Part shown: in pieces, positions 44,833 to 53,243 of the stretch
How the letters are laid out: each line of letters begins with the position of its first letter
Position numbering within the stretch: the first letter of the stretch is position 1
Assembly: GCF_021739485.1 (NCBI RefSeq)
Contig: NZ_JAJFNK010000026.1
Location: 1-64,000, forward strand
DNA length: 64,000 nt
DNA from: Alicyclobacillus tolerans
GTDB lineage: Bacteria; Bacillota; Bacilli; Alicyclobacillales; Alicyclobacillaceae
Direction of reading: 5' to 3'
Notes under the pieces: model-generated
What the model saw: only the letters and a program-made list of their open reading frames with translations
Told to the model about the DNA's origin: nothing
Databases searched by the model: none
Translations under genes and position numbers: made by a program

Positions 44833-45858
44833 ATGCCCATGCAAAATGAACGGTACTCACGACAAATCCTATTTCGTCCAATTGGAATTGAAGGGCAGAC
44901 AAAGTTGTCTGAGGCTCGAGTTGCGATTGTAGGCGTTGGTGCACTCGGAACGGTATTGGCGACTCAACTTGTACGAGCGGGCGTTGGCTTCGTGCGTTTG
45001 ATTGATAGGGATGTGATTGAGCCATCCAACCTTCAGCGACAGTCTTTGTATGACGAAGTGGACGCGGAGGAAGGTCAAGCCAAAGCGGTTGCGGCGGCTG
45101 AGAAATTGCGAGACGCCAATCGAGACATAACCATCGAGGCTGTGATTGAGGATGTGACTTGGCGAAACGCTGAGACTCTTCTTACCAACGTGGATGTTAT
45201 TCTTGACGGAACCGACAATTTCCAAGTCAGATACCTCATCAACGACGTTTCAGTAAAACATAACATTCCTTGGTCCTACGGCGGTGCGGTAAGCTCATAT
45301 GGAACTACCTCTTTCTTTCGTCCAGGAAAGACACCATGTCTTGTATGTCTATTTGGAGCGGAATTAGGCGGAAACCACGACACATGCGACACTGTCGGTG
45401 TGATAGCGCCTGTTGTATCTATCATCGCTTCGTTTCAAGTTGCAGAGACCATAAAATATCTGACTGGAAATGTAGAGGCGCTCAATGATGCCCTGATCCA
45501 TATCGATGTTTGGGGCAATGAGTTTCGCAGTGTTCAAATGGGCAATCCGAGAATGAACTGCTCTTGTTGTCATGATAGACAGTTTGATTCGCTTCAGCCG
45601 AACTCAGACAGTCTGACTGTCTCTATGTGTGGAAGAAGGACCATTCAAGTTTCCCCTTCTGGTGGATTTCATTTAAAGCTTGATGAGACGGCCAGTCGGT
45701 TGTCCCAACTTGGACACGTTCGCCACAATGCGCATCTTTTGCGATGCGATTTTGGAGACACCCAAATTACGTTGTTCGCTGACGGGCGAGCCCTTATTCA
45801 CGGGGTGGAAGACGAAGTGATTGCCCGCAGCCTATATGCACGGTACATCGGCATGTAG
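44833..45858 (+). CDS. thiF: ThiF/MoeB-family adenylyltransferase
   Basis: This 341-residue E1-like protein has ERYSRQILFRPIGIEGQ, GVGALGTVLATQLVRAGV, LIDRDVIEPSNLQRQ with the adenylation aspartate and arginine, and the zinc-binding CLVC and CSCC pairs. It probably activates ThiS for sulfur transfer. The C-terminal 70 residues form an extra domain (CGRRTIQVSPSGG...LFADGRALIHG) seen in some Bacillales ThiF proteins. ATG 44833 follows AAGGGGAGAG. It is divergent from the tenI operon. Confidence 0.85.
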   Translation: MPMQNERYSRQILFRPIGIEGQTKLSEARVAIVGVGALGTVLATQLVRAGVGFVRLIDRDVIEPSNLQRQSLYDEVDAEEGQAKAVAAAEKLRDANRDITIEAVIEDVTWRNAETLLTNVDVILDGTDNFQVRYLINDVSVKHNIPWSYGGAVSSYGTTSFFRPGKTPCLVCLFGAELGGNHDTCDTVGVIAPVVSIIASFQVAETIKYLTGNVEALNDALIHIDVWGNEFRSVQMGNPRMNCSCCHDRQFDSLQPNSDSLTVSMCGRRTIQVSPSGGFHLKLDETASRLSQLGHVRHNAHLLRCDFGDTQITLFADGRALIHGVEDEVIARSLYARYIGM

Positions 45859-45922
45859 TTTAGGCAAGAAGCATTGCTATAAAATTCATGATTCGTGATA
45901 TATTGACCCTAACCGAATAGAG

Positions 45923-46010
45923 CCACTAGGGGGGCAATATGCTGAGACAGGGAATACTCCTTGGACCCTTAGCACCTGATCTGGATAATACCAGCGTAGG
46001 AAAGTGGCAG
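45923..46010 (+). ncRNA. TPP riboswitch upstream of thiD
   Basis: GCTGAGACAGGG and ACCTGATCTGGATAATACCAGCGTAGG are the conserved aptamer parts, closed by a CCACTAGG / AAAGTGG outer stem. It lies 76 nt before the leader ORF and 150 nt before thiD. Confidence 0.95.
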
Positions 46011-46059
46011 AAGTCCGTCACGGCGTTCCTGTGGATTTGGAGCTTCCTGTCCCCTAGAG

Positions 46060-46083
46060 GCCTCTATGATAAGGAGGCTTTTT
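46060..46083 (+). promoter_or_regulatory. Expression-platform hairpin overlapping a ribosome site
   Basis: GCCTC..TATGATAA..GGAGGC followed by TTTTTG is a short terminator-like hairpin. Its right arm contains AAGGAGG, the ribosome site of the 25-residue leader ORF, so it could act on both transcription and translation. Confidence 0.65.
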
Positions 46084-46085
46084 GC

Positions 46086-46163
46086 ATGTCGTTTTTGAAT
46101 GAACCCCGAACGCAATACAACTCATTTCTCGATTCTTCTGAACGCGTTTTGATGGCATCATGA
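46086..46163 (+). CDS. 25-residue leader ORF coupled to thiD
   Basis: ATG 46086 lies 8 nt after AAGGAGG. It encodes 25 codons whose stop overlaps the thiD start (ATGA at 46160-46163). thiD itself has no good ribosome site, so translation of this ORF probably feeds ribosomes to thiD. The peptide has no recognisable motif. Confidence 0.5.
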   Translation: MSFLNEPRTQYNSFLDSSERVLMAS

Positions 46164-47062
46164 TTCGAACGGATCAGGGCCATGTTGTCAGGGCACTTAC
46201 GATTGCGGGATCGGACAGTGGAGGTGGTGCTGGGATTCAGGCAGATCTGAAAACCATGCATCAGTTCCAAGTCTACGGAATGTCAGTGTTGACATCCCTG
46301 ACCGCACAAAATACAAACGGCGTACAGGGGATTTATGAAGTAACCCCCGAATTTGTGCGACTTCAATTGGAGTCCGTGTACACGGATCTTGGGATAGACG
46401 TCGTGAAGACGGGCATGCTTGCCAACACTAAGATTATACATACGGTTGCTTCTTTTCTTCGAGAAATAGACATTGAAAAAGTAGTAGTGGACCCAGTGAT
46501 GGTTGCGAAGGGCGCGACTCCTCTACTTCGACAAGAATCCGTCGAGATACTCAAGGACGAACTGTTGCCTTTGGCAATGGTCATTACACCGAACGTGGTA
46601 GAGGCTGAAGAGTTGTGCGGATACTCTATTCGTGATTTTGAGGACTGTCACCGCGCCGCTATCGATATTGCAGCTCTCGGGCCACGGGCAGTCATCGTCA
46701 AAGGCGGCCATATGCCACCAGACTGGATAAAGGATGCCCCGAATTTAGTCGTGGATCTCGTGTATGTAGGTGGTGAATTTACCTATTTTGCGTCAGAAAG
46801 AGTGGACACGTACAAGACGCACGGGACTGGTTGTACGTTTTCTTCCGCGATAACCTCAATGTTGGCTCGAGGAGCATCGATTTTGGAAGCCATAGCTATG
46901 GCGAAAGCCTTTATATATGAAGCCGTGAAACGGGCGAAAACGTGGGATGTAGGTGCGGGGCATGGCCCGACTGACCAATCCGCCCCAATTCCTGCTAGGT
47001 TTGAACCGATGTCTTCTGCGCTCTACGTGTTTCGAAATGGACGATGGGTACGAGGAGAGTAG
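46160..47062 (+). CDS. thiD: Hydroxymethylpyrimidine (phosphate) kinase ThiD
   Basis: This 300-residue ribokinase-fold enzyme has LTIAGSDSGGGAGIQADLKTM, SLTAQNTNGVQG, VVDPVMVAKG, ITPNVVEAEELCG and THGTGCTFSSAI with the catalytic aspartate-equivalent region and anion hole. It phosphorylates HMP to HMP-PP. The first eleven residues are an extension over typical ThiD, due to the coupled start at 46160. The C-terminal 20 residues are also slightly long. It overlaps the upstream edge of thiE. Confidence 0.95.
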   Translation: MIRTDQGHVVRALTIAGSDSGGGAGIQADLKTMHQFQVYGMSVLTSLTAQNTNGVQGIYEVTPEFVRLQLESVYTDLGIDVVKTGMLANTKIIHTVASFLREIDIEKVVVDPVMVAKGATPLLRQESVEILKDELLPLAMVITPNVVEAEELCGYSIRDFEDCHRAAIDIAALGPRAVIVKGGHMPPDWIKDAPNLVVDLVYVGGEFTYFASERVDTYKTHGTGCTFSSAITSMLARGASILEAIAMAKAFIYEAVKRAKTWDVGAGHGPTDQSAPIPARFEPMSSALYVFRNGRWVRGE

Positions 47063-47070
47063 ATAAAGGT

Positions 47071-47700
47071 ATGGCATCCATTCGCGATTTGCGGAAAAGA
47101 CTCGCGTTGTATTTGGTAACCGACGACAAGAGTTCACCAGAACGACTTCTTACAACCGTTCGAAGTGCGCTTGAGGGTGGCGTAACGACCGTACAACTGC
47201 GCAGGAAGCACGATGACGGCCGGAAGCTTGTTGAACTCGGTCATGGCATCCGAGAACTTACGAAATCTTTTGGTGCATTGTACATTGTGAATGACAGAGT
47301 GGACATTGCGTTACTTACCCAAGCGGATGGGGTTCACGTGGGACAAAGCGACATTTCTTGCCGAGATGCGCGGAGGTTGCTAGGAGATAAACTCATTGGC
47401 GTGTCGACATGTACGCTCGAAGAAGCAAAGACTGCTGAGCGGGACGGGGCAGATTACTTGGGCGTCGGTGCTGTATTCCCGACGCGGTCTAAGTCAGATG
47501 CGGATATGTGCGGGATCGACGGATTGGCCGCGATTACACAATATGTTTCGATCCCGGTCGTTGGCATAGGGGGCATTGCATTAAACAATGTAAAATCAGT
47601 CGTGGAAGCAGGTGCGGACGGCGTCGCTGTTGTGTCGGCCATCGTGCACGCAGAAGATCCCCGTAGAGCGAGTGTCGAACTAAAAAATTTGCTCGGTTAA
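47071..47700 (+). CDS. thiE: Thiamine phosphate synthase ThiE
   Basis: This 209-residue enzyme has LYLVTDD, VTTVQLRRK (pyrophosphate-side QLR), YIVNDRVDIALLTQADGVHVGQSD, VSTCTLEEAKTAERDGADYLGVGAVFPTRSK (the GPVFPT-like loop) and PVVGIGGI. It joins thiazole phosphate with HMP-PP. ATG 47071 is chosen for family alignment; the frame opens at 47044 inside thiD. It ends the thiD-thiE transcript; no terminator is obvious downstream. Confidence 0.9.
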   Translation: MASIRDLRKRLALYLVTDDKSSPERLLTTVRSALEGGVTTVQLRRKHDDGRKLVELGHGIRELTKSFGALYIVNDRVDIALLTQADGVHVGQSDISCRDARRLLGDKLIGVSTCTLEEAKTAERDGADYLGVGAVFPTRSKSDADMCGIDGLAAITQYVSIPVVGIGGIALNNVKSVVEAGADGVAVVSAIVHAEDPRRASVELKNLLG

Positions 47701-48007
47701 AATGGCCAAGAATTGGAACGAGTCCATCACATAATGAATGTGGCGGTTCCGGGGATATCCCAATTAAAATAGTTAGATTGGAGAAATCAAGGAAAGTAAT
47801 TTCGAAAAATCGACATTTCAATGTGTGACTGAATCCCACCTTTTAGTTCACTATGTTATTTGCAAAATTGACAATTACTTTATTTCCACAACAGTTAATG
47901 ATAACTTGCACAAAACCTCAACTTGAATTTCTTGTACTAGTTCGCCTATGATGACAATATGTTAATCATGTGAGACTATGATTGTACGAATTGAATATTG
48001 AGGAAAA
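47701..48007. other. Gene-free stretch before the cobalamin riboswitch
   Basis: It is A+T-rich with no supported frame. The cobalamin operon promoter presumably lies in the last 80 bp; I could not settle on one -35/-10 pair. Confidence 0.45.
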
Positions 48008-48192
48008 GGTGTGCACCTTAGGTGGCTCAAACAATTTTTAGAGCCACCGGGTGAACTTAAAAGGGAAACCGGTGAAAGTCCGGTGCGGTCCCGCCACTGT
48101 ATGGGTGAGCCTCGATTGATTGCCACTGAGCATTTGCTTGGGAAGGAAATCGATGGCTGCGACCCCGAGCCAGGAGACCTGCCTTTTCTCTA
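48008..48192 (+). ncRNA. Cobalamin riboswitch
   Basis: The B12-box core is clear: AAGGGAAACCGGTGAAAGTCC (48061 on), CGGTCCCGCCACTGTA, and the 3' GAGCCAGGAGACCTGC, with the GGTGGCTC/GAGCCACC stem at the start. It precedes the whole cobalamin gene series and should lower its expression when adenosylcobalamin is abundant. Confidence 0.95.
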
Positions 48193-48297
48193 AGCACCAA
48201 TGGATTGTGTCCAAACGCTGAGTTAACTAGCACTTGGACCAGTTCCTGGAACCTACGGTCGATAGGGAGGTGTTTGTGGGCGACCTTTGTCGTGTAC

Positions 48298-48332
48298 AAG
48301 CACTCTTTTGTATTCAAAAAGAGTGCTTTTTC
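48298..48332 (+). terminator. Cobalamin riboswitch terminator
   Basis: AAGCACTCTTTT and AAAAAGAGTGCTTTTT form a strong stem ending in a T-run, 57 nt before cbiX. It is the likely off-state terminator. Confidence 0.85.
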
Positions 48333-48388
48333 ATTAAGGGTCGCTCTCAAACCTTCCTCCTGCATGATGAATGTTTAGGAGGGTACAC

Positions 48389-49294
48389 ATGAAAGAGATT
48401 ACGCTATTTATTGGCCATGGCAGTCGAGATGTAGATGGGAACGAAGAGTTCCTCAACTTTGTGCAAAACGTACGTCAGCAGATGCCAGACCAACATTTTG
48501 AAGCATGCTTCCTAGAGTTAACAACCCCGACAATTCCAGACGGCATTGATGTGTGCGTTCGACAGGGCGCAGAACGTATCGTTGTCGTTCCTGTGATTCT
48601 CCTCGCAGCTTCTCACGTTAAACTAGAGATTCCAGAATTCCTCGATGCAGCCAGACGAAAATACCCGAATGTCGACATTGTGTATGGCAGAAACATTGGT
48701 TTGCATGAGCAAATCATCGATTTGCTCAGTGACCGTTTTCACGAACAAGTTACAACTTTGTCCGCGGAGGATATTCGAGAAACGGCTATCGTTCTGATGG
48801 GTCGGGGGAGCAGTGATCCGGACGCGAACGGCGACTTATACAAGCTGGCCCGACTTTTGTGGGAGCGGACGGGAGTTTTGACTGTCGAAGTTTGTTTCAC
48901 TGGGATTACCTTTCCAAGACTCCCGGATGGAGTCCACCGGGCTGTGTCCCTCGGTGCGAAGCGCGTAATCGTCGTTCCTTATTTCCTGTTTACGGGTGTC
49001 CTGATGAAACGCATGAACGACGTTTTACAAGAGCTTCAAGATGCTCACCCTACTGTACCACTGTACATGGCCGAGTATTTTGGAATGCATAGACGACTGT
49101 TCGACATTGTTCTCAATCGTAGGGAAGAAGCAGCTCACAAACAAGCGTTCATGAACTGTGACCTTTGCAAATATAGAAAACTGGCATCTCATGAACACTC
49201 GCATGAGCACGACCACGCTCACACTCATGAACATCATTCACCGAATCACGATCATTCGTTGGCTCATAGTGAGCAAGTTGGTTCTCGTGGATAA
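48389..49294 (+). CDS. cbiX: Sirohydrochlorin cobaltochelatase CbiX (two-domain, His-rich tail)
   Basis: This 301-residue protein has two CbiX repeats, the first with FIGHGSRD and the second with LMGRGSSDPDANGD. Metal insertion histidines lie in the first half (ILLAASHVKLEIP). The tail (about 260-301) alternates His with Glu, Asp and Ala (HEHSHEHDHAHTHEHH), probably a cobalt reserve. It inserts Co(II) into sirohydrochlorin, the early-insertion mark. ATG 48389 follows TTAGGAGGG. Confidence 0.95.
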   Translation: MKEITLFIGHGSRDVDGNEEFLNFVQNVRQQMPDQHFEACFLELTTPTIPDGIDVCVRQGAERIVVVPVILLAASHVKLEIPEFLDAARRKYPNVDIVYGRNIGLHEQIIDLLSDRFHEQVTTLSAEDIRETAIVLMGRGSSDPDANGDLYKLARLLWERTGVLTVEVCFTGITFPRLPDGVHRAVSLGAKRVIVVPYFLFTGVLMKRMNDVLQELQDAHPTVPLYMAEYFGMHRRLFDIVLNRREEAAHKQAFMNCDLCKYRKLASHEHSHEHDHAHTHEHHSPNHDHSLAHSEQVGSRG

Positions 49295-49307
49295 CAGGAG
49301 GGCAAAC

Positions 49308-50066
49308 ATGGCAGGTATTGTGTACCTCATCGGCGCAGGTCCTGGTGATCCAGGTTTATTAACACTAAAAGCTAAGGATTGTCTAGAACGTTCAAACGTC
49401 GTCATATACGACCGTCTGGTATCACCAGAAATCCTGGCGTTTGTCCCGAGTCATGCGGAACGAATTTACGTTGGGAAGGAAGCAAATAAACATACGCTAC
49501 CGCAAGATGAAATAGATGCTTTGCTGGTGGAGAAGGCACTACAAGGTCTTACCGTCTCTCGACTGAAGGGTGGCGATCCGTTCGTATACGGACGCGGTGG
49601 GGAAGAAGCCGAGTCTCTCGCGCTAAGAGGGATTCCGTTTGAAATCGTACCCGGCATTAGTTCGGTCATCGCCGTGCCAGCATACGCTGGCATTCCACTG
49701 ACGCATCGGACACTAGCCTCGGGATTTCACGTGGTCACTGGGCACGAATGTCTTCATTCTTCGGGAACGCCGTGGGAGGTCATTGCACTGTCCAGTCAGA
49801 CCCTGGTCATTCTTATGGGAATGGGGCATTTACGAGAAATATCGGAGAAACTAATTTTTCATGGACGAAGTCCTGATACGCCAGTTGCCGTAGTTGAGTG
49901 GGGAACCACTTCGAAGCAGAAAGTGGTTGTCGGCACGCTCGCGAACATTTGCACTGTTGTTGAAGAGGCCCATTTGCAACCTCCAGCAGTGATTATCGTA
50001 GGGGACGTCGTCAGGCTCCGTGACACATTGCACTGGTTTGAACCGGTTATGGAGCTATCCCGGTGA
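49308..50066 (+). CDS. cobA: Uroporphyrinogen-III C-methyltransferase
   Basis: This 252-residue SAM-dependent methylase has VYLIGAGPGDPGLLTLKA at the N-terminus, YDRLVSPEIL, RLKGGDPFVYGRGGEEAE (the SUMT signature) and GIPLTHR. It makes precorrin-2 from uroporphyrinogen III. It has no CysG-type oxidase/chelatase domain. ATG 49308 follows CAGGAGGG, 13 nt after cbiX. This product feeds both sirohaem and cobalamin. Confidence 0.95.
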   Translation: MAGIVYLIGAGPGDPGLLTLKAKDCLERSNVVIYDRLVSPEILAFVPSHAERIYVGKEANKHTLPQDEIDALLVEKALQGLTVSRLKGGDPFVYGRGGEEAESLALRGIPFEIVPGISSVIAVPAYAGIPLTHRTLASGFHVVTGHECLHSSGTPWEVIALSSQTLVILMGMGHLREISEKLIFHGRSPDTPVAVVEWGTTSKQKVVVGTLANICTVVEEAHLQPPAVIIVGDVVRLRDTLHWFEPVMELSR

Positions 50067-50082
50067 ACGGAGGAGTGTAAAC

Positions 50083-51771
50083 ATGGACGGTAAAATTTTG
50101 ATTGTCGGTTTTGGGCCGGGAAGTTATGAACACATTACGGTACGCGCACGCGAGGCGATTCAGGAGAGCCAAGTTATCATCGGGTACAACACGTATGTCG
50201 ACTTGATTCGAGACCTGTTGACCAACCAGGACATCGTCCGTACTGGCATGACAGAAGAAGTAAGCAGAGCACAAAAAGCCGTCGATCTTGCGACTGAAGG
50301 TAAGGTGGTCGCCGTCATTTCCAGTGGGGATGCAGGCGTATATGGAATGGCTGGACTGGTTTACGAAGTGTTGATTGAACGGGGATGGCGGGCAGGAGAC
50401 AATCCACTCGTTGAGGTTATCCCGGGCATTTCCGCTATCAATTCATGCGCCGCTCTCTTAGGGGCTCCCATTATGCATGATGCCTGCACAATTAGTTTGT
50501 CAGACCACCTGACGCCATGGGCCGTCATCGAAAAACGCATTGAGGCCGCAGCTTCCGCAGATTTCGTAATTGCGCTCTATAACCCGAAGAGCGGCCGTCG
50601 CACGCGACAAATCGCGGAGACACAGCGAATTCTCCTTCAGTATCGTGATCCGAAGACGCCGGTGGGACTTGTGAAAAGTGCGTATCGGGATCGCCAGCAC
50701 GTAGTTCGAACCACGTTGGACGACATGTTGAACCATGACATCGGCATGTTGACCACAGTGGTGATTGGAAACTCATCGACGTTCTACTACGACGAATTGA
50801 TGATTACGCCGCGTGGATACCAGCGTAAATACACGCTTGACACTATGGAGCAGCGTCTACGTCCAGGAGAACGACTTAAGCCGGAAAACGAGCCGTGGTC
50901 ACTGAACGCGACGACGGGGGAGTGTTGGACGCCCACGAATCCACGGAGTTCTTCTGTGCAGAGCGGCATGACATCGCCAGCAGGTCCTACGATTCGGGAT
51001 GTTGCCGCCACGAGTGACATTTCGCCAAGAGAATGGGCCGCGGCTGCTCTGAACTGCCTCAATCGTGCTGAGAAGACGAGTCACGTATCCACTACACTCT
51101 CAACAATGGTGCCTTCCCCACGGCCGAGCATCTTTGAAATTGCAGTGAGTCCAGGAGTGGCAAACAAAAAGTTTAGCTCGGTGCAACTCGTACTCCTCGC
51201 TAACCTTGCCGGTGATGAAGGGGAAATCGAGTACACCACAGCACATCAGTTGATCCTTCGCACGGTTACGGAGGACCCTGAGCACATCGTGAAATGCCTA
51301 CGTGATGGAGGAATGACAGTACTTCCTGTAGGTGACGTGATCAAGGTAAAAGCCTGCGATTTTTGTGACGGTGAAAAACATGAAGGCATTCCGTTTGCTG
51401 AGGAGATATCCAGGCGTTTGGCAGGAATTCCTGTTGAGAAAGAGCTACGCATAGGTTTTAACGGTTGTGCCATGTCCTGTTACGGTGCCGTGAATGAAGA
51501 CATAGGGCTCGTGTTTCGCAAAGGCAAATTCGACCTCTTTCTTGGTGGGAAGACCACAGGTCGAAACGCTACACCCGGTCAACGTGTGGCCGAGGGTATC
51601 CCGGCTGAAGAGATGCCGGACTTACTTGAACGAATCGTGACACATTATCGAGAAAACGCGTTTCCTGATGAGCGATTTCATAAATTTTTTGCTCGAGTGG
51701 GTCAGATTGAAGGGTTTAACCACAGAGATCGACCTCAAACCGTTACCGCAGACGCCGTGTGTGGTTCATAG
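50083..51771 (+). CDS. cbiH: Precorrin-3B C17-methyltransferase fused to a nitrite/sulfite reductase-like domain
   Basis: This 562-residue protein is CbiH for about 1-245 (VGFGPGSYEHITVRA, AVISSGDAGVYGMAG, ITPRGYQRKY). A low-complexity linker (245-350) leads to a ferredoxin-like nitrite/sulfite reductase half-domain with KACDFCDG and GFNGCAMSCYGAVNEDIG. Their four cysteines probably hold an Fe-S cluster. The same fusion is known as CbiH60 in Bacillus megaterium, where it supports ring contraction. ATG 50083 follows GGAGGAGTG. Confidence 0.9.
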   Translation: MDGKILIVGFGPGSYEHITVRAREAIQESQVIIGYNTYVDLIRDLLTNQDIVRTGMTEEVSRAQKAVDLATEGKVVAVISSGDAGVYGMAGLVYEVLIERGWRAGDNPLVEVIPGISAINSCAALLGAPIMHDACTISLSDHLTPWAVIEKRIEAAASADFVIALYNPKSGRRTRQIAETQRILLQYRDPKTPVGLVKSAYRDRQHVVRTTLDDMLNHDIGMLTTVVIGNSSTFYYDELMITPRGYQRKYTLDTMEQRLRPGERLKPENEPWSLNATTGECWTPTNPRSSSVQSGMTSPAGPTIRDVAATSDISPREWAAAALNCLNRAEKTSHVSTTLSTMVPSPRPSIFEIAVSPGVANKKFSSVQLVLLANLAGDEGEIEYTTAHQLILRTVTEDPEHIVKCLRDGGMTVLPVGDVIKVKACDFCDGEKHEGIPFAEEISRRLAGIPVEKELRIGFNGCAMSCYGAVNEDIGLVFRKGKFDLFLGGKTTGRNATPGQRVAEGIPAEEMPDLLERIVTHYRENAFPDERFHKFFARVGQIEGFNHRDRPQTVTADAVCGS

Positions 51772-51786
51772 AGGAGGGCTGGGACT

Positions 51787-52557
51787 GTGATTTTCTTTAT
51801 GGCAGGTACAAGTGACGCACGTGAATTGGCCCTGACCATTCAGGAGGCGGGGTATCCGCTTGTTACAAGTGTTGTAACCGAGCATGCTGCACATGCATTA
51901 GAAAGTGCAGGGCTTCCCGCTCGCTTTGGGCGACTGAATCTCGCGGGGATGGTGGCGTTGCTGAAAGAGATAGGTGCAACCTTGGTGGTCGATGCGAGTC
52001 ACCCGTTCGCAGAAGAGGCACACCGTACAGCGATAGCCGCGGCTAACGAGTGTGGCTTGCCATATATTCGGTACGAGCGATCCCATCAAGAATTTGGTGA
52101 CCGGGAATACCTCACGTATGTGGATACATACGAAGAAGCCGCACTCGTAGCTGCAGAGAAAAAAGGCAGTGTCATGCTAACGACAGGAAGTAAAACTTTA
52201 CAAATTTTCACTGAAAAACTCATTCGTGATCCTGAAGTGCGCCTCGTTGCAAGAATGTTGCCTCGCACGGACAACATGGAAAAATGTGCGCAGCTCGGAG
52301 TCGAGCAGCAAAACATTATTGCAATGCAGGGCCCCTTCTCGAGGGAGCTAAATGAAGCACTCTATCGACATTACGGAACTACCCTGATGATCACGAAAGA
52401 AAGTGGCGGCCCGGGGGCGGTAGATGAAAAGGTTGAAGCGGCGCTCTCAATGGGAATTCAGGTCGTCGTCATTGGCAGGCCGAAACTCGATTATGGAACA
52501 AGTTTTTCAAGCGTGGATGCGGTGCTGACCGAAATCCCGAAGCATTACAGTCGATGA
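51787..52557 (+). CDS. cbiJ: Precorrin-6A/cobalt-precorrin-6A reductase
   Basis: This 256-residue protein has FMAGTSDARELA at the N-terminus, DASHPFAEEAHRTA, MLTTGSKTLQIF and ITKESGGPGAVDEKVEAA, all CbiJ/CobK signatures. It reduces a double bond in the macrocycle with NAD(P)H. The GTG start follows GAGGAGGG. It is 15 nt after cbiH. Confidence 0.9.
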   Translation: MIFFMAGTSDARELALTIQEAGYPLVTSVVTEHAAHALESAGLPARFGRLNLAGMVALLKEIGATLVVDASHPFAEEAHRTAIAAANECGLPYIRYERSHQEFGDREYLTYVDTYEEAALVAAEKKGSVMLTTGSKTLQIFTEKLIRDPEVRLVARMLPRTDNMEKCAQLGVEQQNIIAMQGPFSRELNEALYRHYGTTLMITKESGGPGAVDEKVEAALSMGIQVVVIGRPKLDYGTSFSSVDAVLTEIPKHYSR

Positions 52558-52583
52558 ACATTTAATCAGAGGAGGGGAAATTG

Positions 52584-53237
52584 ATGAACTTTAACACCGA
52601 GTTTCACCCGGTTACGACGCAGCCTCAGGAAATTGAAGCGAAGAGCTTCGAGATGATTGCAGATGAGTTGGGGCCTCACTCCTTTACGGATGAGCAGTTT
52701 CCGGTGGTGCAACGGGTTATTCATGCTTCTGCGGATTTTGAGCTCGGCAGGAGCTTAGTATTTCATCCAGATGCAGTGCAAGCAGGCGTTCGGGCAATTC
52801 AAGAAGGCAGGGCTATCGTCGCAGACGTGCAGATGGTGCAAGTGGGCATCAGCAAGCCGCGAATCGCCAAGTATGGCGGAGATGTCCATGTCTATATCTC
52901 CGATCCGGATGTAGCCGCGGAAGCTAGGTCGCTCAACACAACACGAGCCATTATTTCCGTTCGCAAGGCCTGCGAAGCACATTCCGGAGCCATCTTCGCA
53001 ATCGGAAATGCACCAACAGCTCTCCTTGAATTGATTCGACTCGTCAAAGAAGGATTAGCGAAGCCAAGTCTTATTGTCGGCGTTCCTGTCGGTTTTGTGT
53101 CGGCGGCCGAATCGAAGGAAGAATTACTAAAACTCGACATTCCCTTTATTACGAACCGTGGAAGAAAGGGTGGCAGCCCGGTCGCCGTTGCTGCTGTCAA
53201 TGCGTTGTCGATCCTTGCGGATACACAAGGCCGGTGA
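52584..53237 (+). CDS. cbiC: Cobalt-precorrin-8 methylmutase CbiC
   Basis: This 217-residue protein has VVQRVIHASADFELGRSLVF, containing the catalytic histidine, then AIVADVQMVQVGI, AIFAIGNAPTALLEL and VGVPVGFVSAAESKEEL. It moves the C11 methyl group to C12 to give cobyrinate. ATG 52584 follows GAGGAGGGGAAATTG. It sits between cbiJ and cbiD in the operon. Confidence 0.95.
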   Translation: MNFNTEFHPVTTQPQEIEAKSFEMIADELGPHSFTDEQFPVVQRVIHASADFELGRSLVFHPDAVQAGVRAIQEGRAIVADVQMVQVGISKPRIAKYGGDVHVYISDPDVAAEARSLNTTRAIISVRKACEAHSGAIFAIGNAPTALLELIRLVKEGLAKPSLIVGVPVGFVSAAESKEELLKLDIPFITNRGRKGGSPVAVAAVNALSILADTQGR

Positions 53238-53243
53238 TGACAG

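Noticed and set aside
49025-49237. Minus-strand frame under the cbiX tail
   Set aside because: It is the reverse of the His-rich repeats (CAT/ATG-rich), a composition artefact.
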